This document shows, one piece after another, positions 11,426-22,850 of a stretch of DNA of 64,000 bases. Position 1 is the first letter of the stretch, and each line of letters begins with the position of its first letter. Source of the stretch: Liolophura sinensis (taxonomy: Eukaryota; Mollusca; Polyplacophora; Chitonida; Chitonidae); assembly GCF_032854445.1 (NCBI RefSeq), contig NC_088307.1, forward strand, positions 27,006,547-27,070,546, in the 5' to 3' direction. Under the pieces are notes generated by a model that was given only the letters and a program-made list of their open reading frames with translations, did not search any database and was not told the DNA's origin. A program made the translations under genes and the position numbers.

Positions 11426-11521
11426 CTGTATTTTTCTGCTCACTGCTGAAAGCTGGAAAATTGATACTTCCATCTGAGGGATCAGCGCCTTACATTTGTC
11501 AACTTTGTCCTGCAAGGATGC
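11426..11521 (-). CDS. TRIM gene exon 2 (96 nt)
   Basis: The acceptor is GTTTCTGCAG/GCATCC at 11521 and the donor AAAATACAG/GTTAGTA at 11426. The exon is 96 nt, phase 0 at both ends, and encodes 32 residues from ASLQDKVDKCKALIPQ to SAVSRKIQ. It directly extends the B-box end of exon 1 (...SEAQSKK) as the first coiled-coil helix and joins exon 3 without a frame change. The exact 96-nt length is the usual size of the matching exon in vertebrate TRIM genes. It is flanked by introns of 3337 bp (towards exon 1) and 5694 bp (towards exon 3). Confidence 0.82.
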
Positions 11522-12480
11522 CTGCAGAAACAGAATAACATAAATAAAGTTGGGCGGAACCAGTCCAACTACCATGCCGGCAACTCTAAATTCAGTTTTT
11601 GTACAATTGTTAGATCTTGGGGTTTTGTTCACTATCCTGCCTTAACTTCTCGCAATGAAACATTACGTACACTCCCGTCATTTTGCCATTGGTGACTTTG
11701 TCAAGAACAATCTCCCCTATTAAGTATATGTTTAATGGGGTAAGGTATATAAGACACAACAGTATTTCAATAATTTTGTGACTGCTATATTGTCAGAAGA
11801 ATAGTTTATTTTCATGTTAGAATTCAATTTATTAATACCCACTTGCTGGAAGAAGGATGCTGTAGTTTGCATGGAAAGCGCCTTCTAGTGTTACAATGAA
11901 CAAAAAAGTGAGGAAAAGATTTGGAAGCGGGAATGGTTCACTTAGTTTACCTCTCTTGGAAAAACAGTGAAGGAGAAGGCATCCGAAAAAGAAAATCTAG
12001 AAAACTTGAGAAAGGTGATTCGTAATTCTCTGTTTTCGGGAAGCCCAATAGTGAATACAGATGCAAACAGTATTAAGATTCGTTAACGAACGTTGAATAA
12101 ACAGTTGTTTAACCATGTGTTTCAATCCCAGTCCCCAGTGGTTAACGAAAATGGGCACAACTAATTGCTAACGGAACAAACTGTGCGCAATGGTTAATTT
12201 TTAGTTTTAGGGCAACGAAAATTACTGTGGATGCTTGGAGATATTTTTTGTTTCAGATGTATTCTCTTTCAGATGCTTTCTGAAATAAACTGTTTTCTTG
12301 AACATTTCTGTGTAATGCAGAATGTTGTATAGTATATGTAGGCATAGGTGTGCATGTAACTGCATTTTTATTTCAGTTAGCCTTGAGAACAGTGTAGCAA
12401 AAGGGCTTTGATCTTTTCATAATCTACTTGAGTTCGTGTATTAACACTACATTCCAAAGCAAAGGTCTCCGTTGTGTGCT
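11522..12480. other. TRIM intron 1, left part; no feature seen
   Basis: AT-rich sequence without recognisable exons, repeats or structured elements. Open frames here are short and lack splice support. Confidence 0.5.
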
Positions 12481-14200
12481 CAGTATGGATATACCTGCAG
12501 AGAAAAACATCAAACTCGTTCGTTATCCAAACTAAATGAAGTAAACGCACTTTTGTTAGATGCCACCACTACATCCAGAAAATCTTCATATTGCCGTTTA
12601 GTCTCATAACAGTTCTTTTCTTCAATGCATTTACAGAACTCCAACTTTAGAAGAACTCCTTGAAATTTCCCAACACAAGCAATTGGACACTTAAGCATTC
12701 TGTCTGCTCTAAAATAAGAAAAATAACGAACCAGCGAATAGTTCAACGGATTTTTCTTTTTGGAAGTGAAAAATAAAATTCCCACAGGCCATTCAAAATT
12801 CTACAGCCTGCCTATCCGATATTTTAAGCGATTCATACACAGTTTTAACAATCTTGTCAGCAGAGAATCCAATATCTGCTTTAGAGAACGCCAGCAAATT
12901 CTCATCAGTCATCTCAACTCTTGGAAGTTTGACGATGGTGTTACTTAGGACATCTGGTTTTACAACACTTGCCATTATGCTGCGTAGCAATTTCTCCAGA
13001 TCAGCCGACTAAAATGGCAATAAAGGTTGGTCAACCTGATGCTTGGGCAAGAATGCTGTACACTGTTCAGCTACAAAAAGAAAAAACGAAAGCTTGGCCA
13101 AAAGAGGGACCTAACACACAGTTTTCACACCGTCCCAAATTTTAGAACTTGGTTGTTTTAATTGTCTTATCAGCCTGAGCTGTCTGAATATACTTCAGTA
13201 TCGGAGGTAATAATGAGCGGGCACGCTCTGCTACGGGCACATTTTCTATCTATCGGCAAGGGCAAAATTTTATTGGGAATGTGTCGCTTCCGGTTACAGT
13301 TTGGTAGTCATCTGGGCGAGCGGGAGAATCTTTAAACAATCTTTAAATGGATGAGAGAAAAGATTCCAAATTCCAACTTGTGGCTTCAGATTCATCTTTG
13401 AACGCTCCGTGTATCATATATAAGCCAGAACTACCTGAATCCATGAGGTGATTTAAGTCATCACCCTGTTCAGATATTATCTTTGTGTAAAACACCAGTT
13501 AACGGTCGGCCCATCCATCGAGATTTGTATTAATGTACTTCAGTGGGAGGTGGGAAGTCAAGTTTACAAAGGACTGGACAAGATCATCTGCCGTTAACTG
13601 ATCCATGTAAGAAAAATCGAGATAACGAGTTACCACCTGGCTCTTAGTTTTGTCAACATTCTTATCTGCAGGTTTAACTGTTTGTGCTGTAATTTTTAGT
13701 TCAGCAATTATCCAATAAAAGAAAAAATGGAGCGTTTTTCTTTACAGATTCTATCAACATATCCGTAAAGTAATGCGCCAGTCCGAAACTAAAAAAATAT
13801 GCGCACTTCTTTTCAGCACAAGTAAAATTTTGAACGACTTAGCTGTCTGGACACATGCTTTGAAGCAATTCATTTATTTGTTCACAAATGTGGTAAGAAT
13901 AGTGGGACATCGCAGTCTTCATGGCCCATATTGCTTCAGCATGAGTTCTAGCACTTTGATCTAACTGCCCTGGACTAGGCCTACATGACGCCAGTGTAGA
14001 CGTACGAACTGAGACCGCAGTCGTACCCAATACTTCAGCGCAAGAACTTATCTGACTGGCGGTAAACATCAACATCGATTTTGATGAACTGCAAGATGCT
14101 TTCCTCTTGCTATGTTTCTTGCTTTTGGATTGACTTGTGAGTGCAGATTTTCCAGTGTTGGGAGACATCAAATCCATTACAACACCAACGGCAGTATACC
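12480..14200 (-). pseudogene. Degraded hAT/BED-finger-like transposase-derived gene
   Basis: A series of minus-strand fragments appears in the order of a family I know from invertebrate genomes: uncharacterised proteins with a BED-type finger and a hAT-like body. First comes the end of a finger (LTSQSKSKKHSKRK, about 14110-14140) and a Ser/Thr-rich linker. Then AEAIWAMKTAMSHYSYHICE (13880-13940), FTCAEKKCAY...FGLAHYF (about 13760-13830) and KTKSQVVTRYLDFSYMDQLT (about 13590-13660). Next are GLYMIHGAFKDESE near 13400 and DSPARPDDYQTVTGSDTFPI near 13290-13330. Then LEKLLRSIMASVV (about 12960-13000), and finally EDFLDVVVASNKSAFTSF near 12540-12590. Stops and frame changes separate the pieces. 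The assignment rests on motif order; a profile search would settle whether it is hAT. Confidence 0.6.
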
Positions 14201-14584
14201 GTGTGTATCTGTGCCCCTCTTAACCAATCTAGCAATAACAGCCATTCTTCGCAAAACTTACATTCCCGGGCATATTTTCATGTACGGGTCCTACTAAGAA
14301 TTGTCAAAAAATCCCCGTATCATGCGCAGTTGAATTGGCGGAAATATCAGTCGCGATGGCAATGCGAGCGGCAACACTCTGTGTATCTATTCACCGTAAA
14401 TTTGACGTATGTACGAAGGCCTGGAACAGTAACACTAAGATGCTGTAAGATATGAGTCAACCGAGTTGCAGAATGGACAGGAGCGGACACTGAATACGGC
14501 TTGGAAAGGCACAAAAACGACAAAACGTCATAGGCTTTATACTACTTTACTCTTGCTTATCTGTGACATTTGCTTCACTAAGCC

Positions 14585-14695
14585 TCCTGAAATTCAAGCA
14601 CTTTCAAGGACCTTTGCTGTAAAACAGTCAGCGTCAAGCACTTTCAAGGACCTTCGCTGTAAAACAGTTAACTTCAAGCACTTTCAAGGTCTGGA
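14585..14695. repeat. Short tandem repeat, about 42 bp x 2.5
   Basis: Imperfect copies of TTCAAGCACTTTCAAGGACC followed by TTCGCTGTAAAACAGT, between TRIM exon 1 and the hAT relic. Confidence 0.8.
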
Positions 14696-14858
14696 ATTTC
14701 TATAAAAACATTCAGTACTTTCCAGGTTTCAAGGACCTGTGCGAACCCTGCCAGATGCGGATTTTTCCTTAGTAAATTAGAAATAACATTTCTATGCTAT
14801 TCAGTATTGCATTCCTGCATAAACTGTGATTCTGTTGGTAAGTAAGGTAAACACCCAC

Positions 14859-15263
14859 CTTCTTGGATTGTGCCTCACTTTGCAAGTCCCCCATACTATG
14901 TCCTTTGTGACTGGGGATACACCGAGTGCATAGACTGGCTTGACATTGAACACAGTACACACAAAACGTCTTGTTGTGTTTAGCACAGGACACTTCGATA
15001 TTGCTTGCGTCACACTGAAGTTTCCTTACAATTTCAGCCAGCTTGAAGTTAGTGGGTACTTCCGCCAGCTCATATTCATCCATACGGCCAAACGGTGATC
15101 GACACTCAGGGCAAGGTACGTGCTCGTCCTCACGTGTGGGGGTGTTTTTCATCAGCTGTGCTAGACATTTTCTGCACAGACTGTGCTGGCAAGGCAAAGA
15201 GATGGGCTCCTGCCACAATTCACGACATATTGAGCACGTTAGTTCATCCTTCACACTTTCCAT
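14859..15263 (-). CDS. TRIM gene exon 1: RING finger + B-box2
   Basis: The ATG at 15261-15263 begins MESVKDELTCSICRELW. 135 codons run to a donor (TCCAAGAAG/GTGGGT) at 14859, phase 0. Residues 10-54 form a C3HC4 RING: C10, C13, C25, H27, C30, C33, C51, C54. Residues 93-122 form a B-box2: C93, H96, C104, C107, C112, C115, H119, H122. All zinc ligands are present. With the coiled-coil exons at 11426 and 5501 this is the tripartite TRIM core, so the product is probably an E3 ubiquitin ligase. The substrate cannot be told because the C-terminal domain lies outside the window. Starting at the M that precedes the RING by nine residues is typical. No promoter was identified upstream. Confidence 0.9.
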
Positions 15264-15751
15264 ATTAAACTTAATCCAGAATGTCTGTCATAAAAAAATA
15301 CATTTCTACGTAAATTAATGGGAACAGCGCATAATGTTTTGCAGACCCGACCAATATATTGAAAGATGAAATAGAAATAAAAACGAAAAAAAAAAACCAG
15401 TCCAGGATATATCACATTGATGGTATCAACATAAAGACATGTTTTCTTGAAAATTTTGCAGCCATAAAAGCACTGAACTGACAATTATATATTTATTATA
15501 CACTGTAAGTAGAAGTGAAAACAGTTTTGGGTGTACGGTGTTTGTTGTCGTAACTATCATTGCTCGCTATCAAATTTATAACGACACAGCCACTTCCCGA
15601 AATTATGAACAATACGCTAGAAACCAGGAAGTGAACGATTTTTGCAAACTTTTTGTAGCTCGTGTTAGTCTACGTTTAAACTGTGTATGACACAATGAAC
15701 TAAGTGCTCTGGCTACATCATATATGAAATGCTAGTTTTACATGTACATTT

Positions 15752-15965
15752 ATTAACTTATTTATTTAATTGTTTGGAGTTTTACGCCATACTTATTAAT
15801 ATTTCACTTATTCGACGGCGGCCAGCGTTATGGTGGAAGGTAATCGGGCAGAGCCTGGAAGAAACCAAAGGCTAGCTATCCGCCGTTTGCTGGCAGACCT
15901 TCCCACGTAGGACTGGAAAGGAATCAGAATGGGCTTGTCTTGAACTCATTGGCGAGAATTTCCTG
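15752..15965 (-). mobile_element. tRNA-derived SINE, diverged
   Basis: The reverse tail (TTATTTAATTGTTTGGAGTT, then TTACGCCATAC) is followed by GACGGCGGCCAGCGTTATGG and the CCGTTTGCTGGCAGACCTTC body. The head is eroded. Confidence 0.85.
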
Positions 15966-16137
15966 GGTTATTGTGTTGTGGATGCTTTGTGTATAAAGCA
16001 CTGATTATGTAAAGGTAAAATATCGCTAACGCACTCCTGTTAAACATCACATCGATTTTGCGTTTACGCCAACAGCCTTTGTTGCTGTCATTCTCACTCT
16101 ATGTTTGTTCAAGCCCATGAATATTGACTCCTACCCC

Positions 16138-16410
16138 GGAGGGGCCTCCGTGGCTCAGTTGGTTAGCGGGCTAGCGCAGCGTGATGACCCAACAGTCTCT
16201 CACCAATGTGGTTGCTGTGAGTTCCTGTCCAGCTCATGCTGGCTTCCTCTCCGTCCATACGTGGGAAGGTCTTTCAGCTACCTGCGGATGGTCGTGGGTT
16301 TCCCCCGGGCTCTGAAAGGTTTCGACCCACTATAATGCTGGCCGCCGTCGTATAAGTGAAATATTCTTGAGTACGGCGTAAAACACCAATCAAATAAATA
16401 AAATAAAACC
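16138..16410 (+). mobile_element. tRNA-derived SINE, full length
   Basis: Head GGGGCCTCCGTGGCTCAGTT, body CTACCTGCGGATGGTCGTGG and tail GTACGGCGTAAAACACCAAT, then CAAATAAATAAAATAAA. All segments are present. Confidence 0.92.
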
Positions 16411-17040
16411 TACTCCAGAGAACAGAGGCACAGAATGTGTATGTTATTAGACTCAGTGAAGTTTTTTTGACAGGCATTCAACATACACCACTCAGCTCGA
16501 CGTACAATCTATAGAAGGACTGAATTACCTATTGCTGTTGTGAAATATCAATACGCAGCGCTACACACAAAACAGTGGTGATCATAGTGGAAAATCCGGA
16601 AAGACCGGAAATTTTTGTCACGTAAATATTGAATGCGTTCTATATAGAGTAGAACGTCCTCCACAGGAGCGGTAGATCCAGGGTCAATCCTGGGTCGGGT
16701 CACACCTAAGACCTTCTTCGCTTGGGGTTCAGCATTAATTGGATAGTGCAACGGCTGGTTAACCCGTATCAATATAAAGGCTCGGGTGAGGCAGCTTACT
16801 TGCCTTCGGTAAGTCTTCTCGGTGAAGCAGCACTAAATAAAAGAGAGGTGGAAAGTAAAAGTAAAAGTACATGCACTCTAAAGGATTCCTGATAGGGAGT
16901 CTTCGTGATAGGGAAGTATTTTTACCATTGTGAAATCTTTCCCAACATTGTATGGGAGAAATCAGGAACCGCTCTCACGAACCTTTTTCCTGGTAATTGT
17001 TTAGATTTGCTTCTTTGATATAGTCAGGGAACAATTGCGC
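16411..17040. other. Intergenic, probable old repeat; no gene seen
   Basis: Around 16670-16720 there is a tRNA T-arm-like stretch (GGTCAATCCTGGGTCGGGTC), and around 16800-16840 GTGAAGCAGCACTAAATAAA. A similar SINE-like end recurs near 21390. Nothing convincingly coding was found. Confidence 0.4.
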
Positions 17041-17046
17041 CATTGC

Positions 17047-17325
17047 CGCTTGAAAGTAGCCAGTGAACAACAGTGATACTGCCGCTTGAAAGTAGCCAGT
17101 GAACAACAGCGATACTGCCGCTTTGATGTAGTTAGTGAACAACAGCGATACTGCCGCTTTGATGTAGTCAGTGAACAACAGCGATACTGCCGCTTGAAAG
17201 TAGCCAGTGAACAACAGCGATACTGCCGCTTGAAAGTAGCCAGTGAACAACAGCGATACTGCCGCTTGAAAGTAGCCAGTGAACAACAGCGATACTGCCG
17301 CTTTGATGTAGTCAGTGAACAATGT
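17047..17325. repeat. 36-bp minisatellite, about 8 copies
   Basis: The unit is CTTGAAAGTAGCCAGTGAAC followed by AACAGCGATACTGCCG. Two versions alternate in blocks, one with CTTGAAAGTAGCC and one with CTTTGATGTAGTC. As 36 is a multiple of 3, both strands stay open; the resulting frames are not credible genes. Confidence 0.95.
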
Positions 17326-17442
17326 GACCAATGTTACAGACTCTTAACTCTCGTGCCTTGTCGTGACCCTCGTGAGCGTCATGCGTACAAATGTTACCGT
17401 ACAGTATATGATCCATGAATTAATTAATACTAGAGGCTCAAA

Positions 17443-17902
17443 AAGATGCTTGTTGCTACCTCGCTTTGCCTGCAGCACAGAGGGGTTAAAACATGGAAAC
17501 TGGGCTTGTTGCTACCTCGCTTTGCCTGCAGCACAGAGGGGTTAAAACATGGAAACTGGGCTTGTTGCTACCTCGATTTGCCTCCAGCATAGAGGGGTTA
17601 AAACATGGAAACAGGGCTTGTTGCTACCTCGATTTGCCTCCAGCATAGAGGGGTTAAAACAAGTAAACTGGGCTTGTTGCTACCTCGCTTCACCTTCAGC
17701 ACAGAGGGGTTAAACAAGGAAACTGGGCTTGTTGCTACCTCGCTTTGCCTTCAGCACAGAAGGGGTTAAAACAAGTAAACTGGGCTTGTTGCTACCTCGC
17801 TTCACCTTCAACACAGAGGGGTTAAAACAAGGAAACTGGGTTTGTTGCTTTCTCGCTTCACCTTCAGCACAGAGGGGTTAAAAGAAGGAAACAGGGCTTC
17901 TT
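17443..17902. repeat. 56-bp minisatellite, about 8 copies
   Basis: Unit GGGCTTGTTGCTACCTCGCT, then TTGCC...CAGCACAGAGGGG and TTAAAACATGGAAACT. Units start at 17502 and 17558, giving a 56-bp period. Copies differ at a few positions (GCTTTGCC, GATTTGCC, GCTTCACC). Confidence 0.95.
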
Positions 17903-17931
17903 GCTAATTTTTGTGAAGGTCAAAGTATATA

Positions 17932-18014
<83 letters not shown>
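17932..18014. repeat. (TA)n(GA)n microsatellite
   Basis: About 40 bp of TA followed by about 40 bp of GA, directly beside the A-rich end of a SINE. Confidence 0.95.
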
Positions 18015-18018
<4 letters not shown>

Positions 18019-18187
18019 TTTGGTTGATATTTTACGGAGTGCTCAAGAATATTTCACTTATACGACGGCGGCCAGCATTATGGTGGGTGGAAACAGGGCA
18101 CAGCCTGGGGGAAACCCACGATCATCCGCAGGTTGCTGGTAGACCTTCCCACTTACGGCCGGAGAGGAAGCCAGCATGAACCAAGCA
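18015..18187 (-). mobile_element. tRNA-derived SINE, 5'-truncated
   Basis: Reverse tail and body present (TTATTTGGTTGATATTTTAC, GACGGCGGCCAGCATTATGG, CATCCGCAGGTTGCTGGTAG), stopping at GAAGCCAGCATGAACC. The tRNA-like head is missing. Microsatellites flank it on both sides. Confidence 0.88.
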
Positions 18188-18327
18188 TAAATACATACAT
18201 ACATACATACATACATACAAACATACAAACATACATACTTACTTACATACATACATACTTACATACATACATACATACATACCTACATACATACATACAT
18301 ACATACATACATACATACATACATACT
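18188..18327. repeat. (ATAC)n microsatellite
   Basis: Long run of ATAC/TACA tetranucleotides with scattered variants (AAAC, TTAC, CTAC). Confidence 0.95.
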
Positions 18328-18774
18328 AGTGGAGGCCATGGCCCAGGGTAACGAACTCCTCATAGGCTAATGTCATACCTAATCTCATATGTATCTTACA
18401 ATCGGACTATTCTGCTAGCTGACAAGTGTTTAAAACTCAACTAGACTTACCTTACAACTTGGTGCGGGGAGTAGGGCGACACTGGACGTATCGGCATACA
18501 CTATCGTCAAACTTTCAATTACTGGTTAGAAAACTTGGAATGCCTGTTCTCTTCACATAGGTTGTGTGTATGCTCATAAAGTCGTAACTTCCTTGATTCC
18601 TTTATCAGGCGACTGTTTATCTAGTAATACAGCTGGCTTGTATAACTTGTTCCGTGCAATAGAATATGCGGAAAAATCCTCGCTTAAAAAAAAAAGAAAC
18701 TGAGGTAAAGTGTCCCACCAGTCACAGCCTTCTATTCACATATTACAATTGGGTATTATATGTGTAACTAATAT

Positions 18775-18935
18775 AATTGAAGACGTACAGCACATAGAGT
18801 AAAACCAGAGCAGTGACGACTGTGCGGTAGCTAGCACATGGGTACACGTAACCGATGAAATATGGCCTCTTGTCAATTTGCCTCGGTCAGGGTTTTTATC
18901 CTAACTGTTCATGTACATGAATAATTAGTAGGAAT
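18775..18935 (+). repeat. Dispersed repeat R1, 5' part
   Basis: Contains AGAGTAAAACCAGAGCAGTG, ACACGTAACCGATGAAATAT and GGCCTCTTGTCAATTTGCCT, matching the R1 copies at 24925, 34465 and 36850 in the same orientation. Confidence 0.7.
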
Positions 18936-18965
18936 GTACACACCATGAGTACTGACGTATACGTC

Positions 18966-19104
18966 AGTGGGATGGTCTTTCAGCAACCTGCGGATGGTCG
19001 TGGGTTTCCCCCGGCCTGTGCCCGATTTCCACCCACCATAATGCTGGCTGTAAGTGAAATATTCTTGAGCACGGCGTAAAACACCAATCAAACAAATAAA
19101 AAAA
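18966..19104 (+). mobile_element. tRNA-derived SINE, 5'-truncated, with target-site duplication
   Basis: The SINE 3' part (CAACCTGCGGATGGTCGTGG to GCACGGCGTAAAACACCAAT plus an A-rich tail) is flanked by 16-bp direct repeats: TACTGACGTATACGTC at 18950-18965 and TACTGACATATACGTC at 19105-19120, with one mismatch. This is a clean target-primed insertion that was 5'-truncated when it integrated. Confidence 0.92.
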
Positions 19105-19564
19105 TACTGACATATACGTCTGACATAGCCAGTACAACAAAAGCATGATAGGTATAAGGACTACTTTATTCAGCACTCGCATGGGAAAATTGTCCAGTTA
19201 TACCAGTTATCATGTTCAATACTCTTTAAGTGACTCGGCAATGATGAGCGGTGCAACGCTTTACGGCTATGTTAACCGGCTGTAAAAATGTATTTATTGG
19301 TGAGTGGTATGTAACCCTGGGGGAAGCGTAAGTGAACCGCCGACATTCAGCGGGTATCTGGCATAGCATTTGCTGATAGCAGAGCTACATCTGACCAAAC
19401 ATACGTTCGTTACAATATCGCCATTAAGCATAACGGATTTCGACTTTTACTAGACAAATTTCGTGAAATTGTCCTCTTTTGTACACGTGGAAGATATTTG
19501 CTAAAATTGAGGGGATAAAATCATCAATGACCATGGGACATAAGAAAAATAAGCAAACTGTTAA

Positions 19565-19860
19565 AGGGCGTTCGAATACAGCATTGTGAATAAATCTACA
19601 CCAGTGACGTCTAATGCATTACAATTAGCATCTGTGCATATTTTAGTGCCTAACTCTGTTTAAGCCATGTTGCTAGGGAGGCGTGTGATTTGCTTCTATT
19701 TATGCATTTAAATGAGCGGTTGGAATAAAACCCTGACTGAGGTAAATTCACAAGCGCCGTATTTCACCGGTTACGTGTGACCATTTGCCAGCTGTCACAT
19801 TGTACTCGCTGCGCTAGTTTTACTCCATATGTTGTAGTCTTTATATGTAGTTTATGTACT
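19565..19860 (-). repeat. Dispersed repeat R1
   Basis: Collinear with the R1 copy at 6553-6850: CACCAGTGACGTCTAATGCA, CTGACTGAGGTAAATTCACA, TTTCACCGGTTACGTGTGAC, GCTAGTTTTACTCCATATG. Non-coding; type of element not established. Confidence 0.7.
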
Positions 19861-20962
19861 TTTGAAAAGATTGTTTGGCTGCCGTGCCATATTTGTTTGG
19901 ATTTCATTTTTTCTGTAAGGATCACAATCATTTAAGCATATACTGATATGTGGGAGCGTTTTTAAAGAGTAGAAATAGTTGTATAGAATTTATGTATGTC
20001 AGTGTTTCAAGGAATACGCTACGGATTTCGTTACAGGGTACTTTCGGTGTCACGAAGAAAAGGGATAAAACGGTAGAGAAGAAAACGAGACGGAAAGAAA
20101 AGAAAATACATACACGAGCCACGCTAATAATTTAAAATACATTAAACGGTCAGCTTATTGTTGAGCAGGCCCCCAACTTAAACTCTCTGAAGTCTACCCA
20201 GCTGCTGAAGTGGCCGCACCCATGGCGCGGGCCTGGGCATACCGTGGTTTACAGCTTGACGATAGCCTTACGATAATAAAAAGTGTGTGTTTCTTAGTTT
20301 GCCTGTATATATTACTCTAGTTCCATTACGTATATGTCTTACAGAATAATTCCCAGCTAGCGCAAAAAGGTTGGATAAAATTGACACTAGAAGTGCGTGT
20401 TGTAGGGCACGCTTTTATTCCAGCGAAGTTTGTAGGCAATGTCACAGCTAGTTAGCAGGGACTGCACCACGGAAAACCCGTTAACCCTGTTTATAACGGC
20501 CTTAAGCTAGTATATCAGCATAGGAAGTACTGTGTGTCGGCTGACAGGAAGTAATCGTGTTATGTGACGATTTCTATCAATGTCACAAGTTATTACGACA
20601 ATAACTAGTGTGTCAAAGTCCTTCAAACGCCTTCACTCTAAATCTCTTGGGTTTTACAATGGAAATAATTTGATTGTAATTCTATACATATAGAGCGTTC
20701 TAAATCCCTGGTAGTAAAGAACAGTTGCAATCAAATCGCAACTAACTGACATATTTTGGAACACTGGTTTCACTCATTCGCCTAGAACATACCTTGCGTC
20801 TTTCCAACGTCATCAAAAACTGTTGACTGCTTCTCCTTTCATAATTCCGTCCTTATTTCGTGCCTTATATAATATACTAATTATTTGGTTCATTGTGTTA
20901 AACGCCGTATTGGTAATTATCCCATTGTACAGGAATTCCAAATTAGTGTTTCGTGTCTATTC

Positions 20963-21120
20963 TATTTATTTATTTGATTGGTGTTTTACGCCGTACTCAG
21001 GGATATTTCACTTATACGACGGCGGCCAGCATTATGGTGGGAGGAAAGCGAGCAGAGCTCGGGGAAACCCACAACCATCCGCAGGTTGCTGACAGGCCTT
21101 CCCACGTATAGCCGGAGCGG
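20963..21120 (-). mobile_element. tRNA-derived SINE, 5'-truncated
   Basis: TTATTTATTTGATTGGTGTT, TTACGCCGTACTCAGGGATA and the body up to CCTTCCCACGTATAGCCGGA; head absent. Confidence 0.9.
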
Positions 21121-22850
21121 TGGGTTAGTTTAAATTCAGATTCATTACGTTTTAAAGTTCAATGAAAGTAAAATTATTCTAAAAGTACAGTAGCATATGT
21201 GACACCGACCAGTACTGTTGATGGCACTTTATACCGGACTGTAACATTTCACGAACTGAACGACTGGTTGGCCAGTATCCTTATAATGGCTTGGGTGCAT
21301 TTGTTCAACGTCGTACTTAACAATTTTTCAGTCATATAACGATGAAGGAGCAATGTGTCTCCTTGTTGCAGGACGGATTTCTAGTTCTGCTTCACTGAGG
21401 CGACTTAATAAAGGCAAGTAAACATAATGCTGACTGCTCAGGTCGAAAAAGCCAAACGTCATGACCCCTGATGTTCAATGCGCGAGGGTGAGAGAAAAAT
21501 GACAAGGTTACAGTGCGCATCAGATGTAACACACTTTACCGCGAGGAGTGTTTTGCGGCTTTACGGCCAGTTGGGGGTCGTTGCACTTGAGGATTTTATG
21601 TCCCATCAAACAGTAAGCGGTCCGGTAAGAGCCTCGACATCGGAAGTTCCGACCTGCGATCAGCAAGGAGAGCTTGTGTCCTTGTTTTGCGTGTCCTGCT
21701 GTGTCCTGCTGTGAGTCAAAAGTGCCTTAGTGACCATGAAAAGTGTAGGGTGGAAGAAATGAAACAAATTGCAAATCTCGATGAATGTTGTCTACATTTT
21801 TCACCAGTCTAACACAAGGTTTGAAAAATCTGAGAAAAAAATGTCTTTATTTAGAATCCAGACAGCTTTACCATTTGTCATATAGAGCAACCAAATGTGG
21901 TTTTTAAGCGCTCTGAAGCGTTCCATTCATTAACCTGGAATTCCGTCCTGTCACATGCGCTGTCCCCAAAATCCAAACATATCCACGGGGTTTAACACAA
22001 ATGTAACCAACGCATCTACTCGGACAGCATCAGAACTTTGCCAATCACCATCTTCATATCACGTGACTGGTGCTCTGGATTCTTCTGCTCTTCCCAAAAT
22101 TAAGACCAAGAGGACATCGTGGGGTTAATTATATTGCAGCAAAGACGATCAGTTATACAACCTGTTGGCTGACTCCCTGCCTCTGATGTCAGATGGCGCT
22201 AATCGCTTCACATTCAAGGTAAGCAGAAGGAATACGCCAGGGAACCAGACTGTGCAACCTTATGGTTCATATACGTGAACGTTGAATCAGTTTGCCTTGA
22301 ATGTATATCTCTACATACAGGGGCACCAATAATTTATTTCATAGCGTTAGACCTTAGAAATCGCTTTGTACTAGTACAATCCTGGTTACGTGGATGGGGA
22401 AGGTCAGTAGTTTCCTCCACCCATAAAATTGCGACTCCTTATATAAGTGAAAAAATATTAACCACGGTTTGGAACACACCAACCAAGAGCGTTAACCTAT
22501 GACCCTTCACTTATTATGACCATGGGCCATCAAATAGTGCTTTGGCAAGCCCAGTCATGCGGGTAGTTGCCCTGAATGTCAAGGACCGTAGATTTACGCC
22601 AAGAAGTTTTTCAAGATTTACCTGGCTAGATCCAGCGATTATCTCGGCTTTCACTATATATAATATAAAATCGTCAGCAAGCGCCTTTCACAATGCATTT
22701 AAAACCTGTTCCATTAAAGTTATGTTGAAGTGTCAAAGTGTTTAAAGCTACATCTGACAGGACTCCGAAATAGAGATATACAAGCACATTTCACAGTGGG
22801 TTCAAAACTTGTTTATTTAAACTATGCCAAAGTCCCTAAATTTAATGTTA
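21121..22850. other. Intergenic; degraded repeats, no gene supported
   Basis: A weak repeat with a TTCAACGTCGTACTTAACAA motif sits near 21300. A loose direct repeat (TACATCTGACAG at about 22750 and 22850) lies just before the LINE. Open frames here lack splice signals and recognisable domains. Confidence 0.4.
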
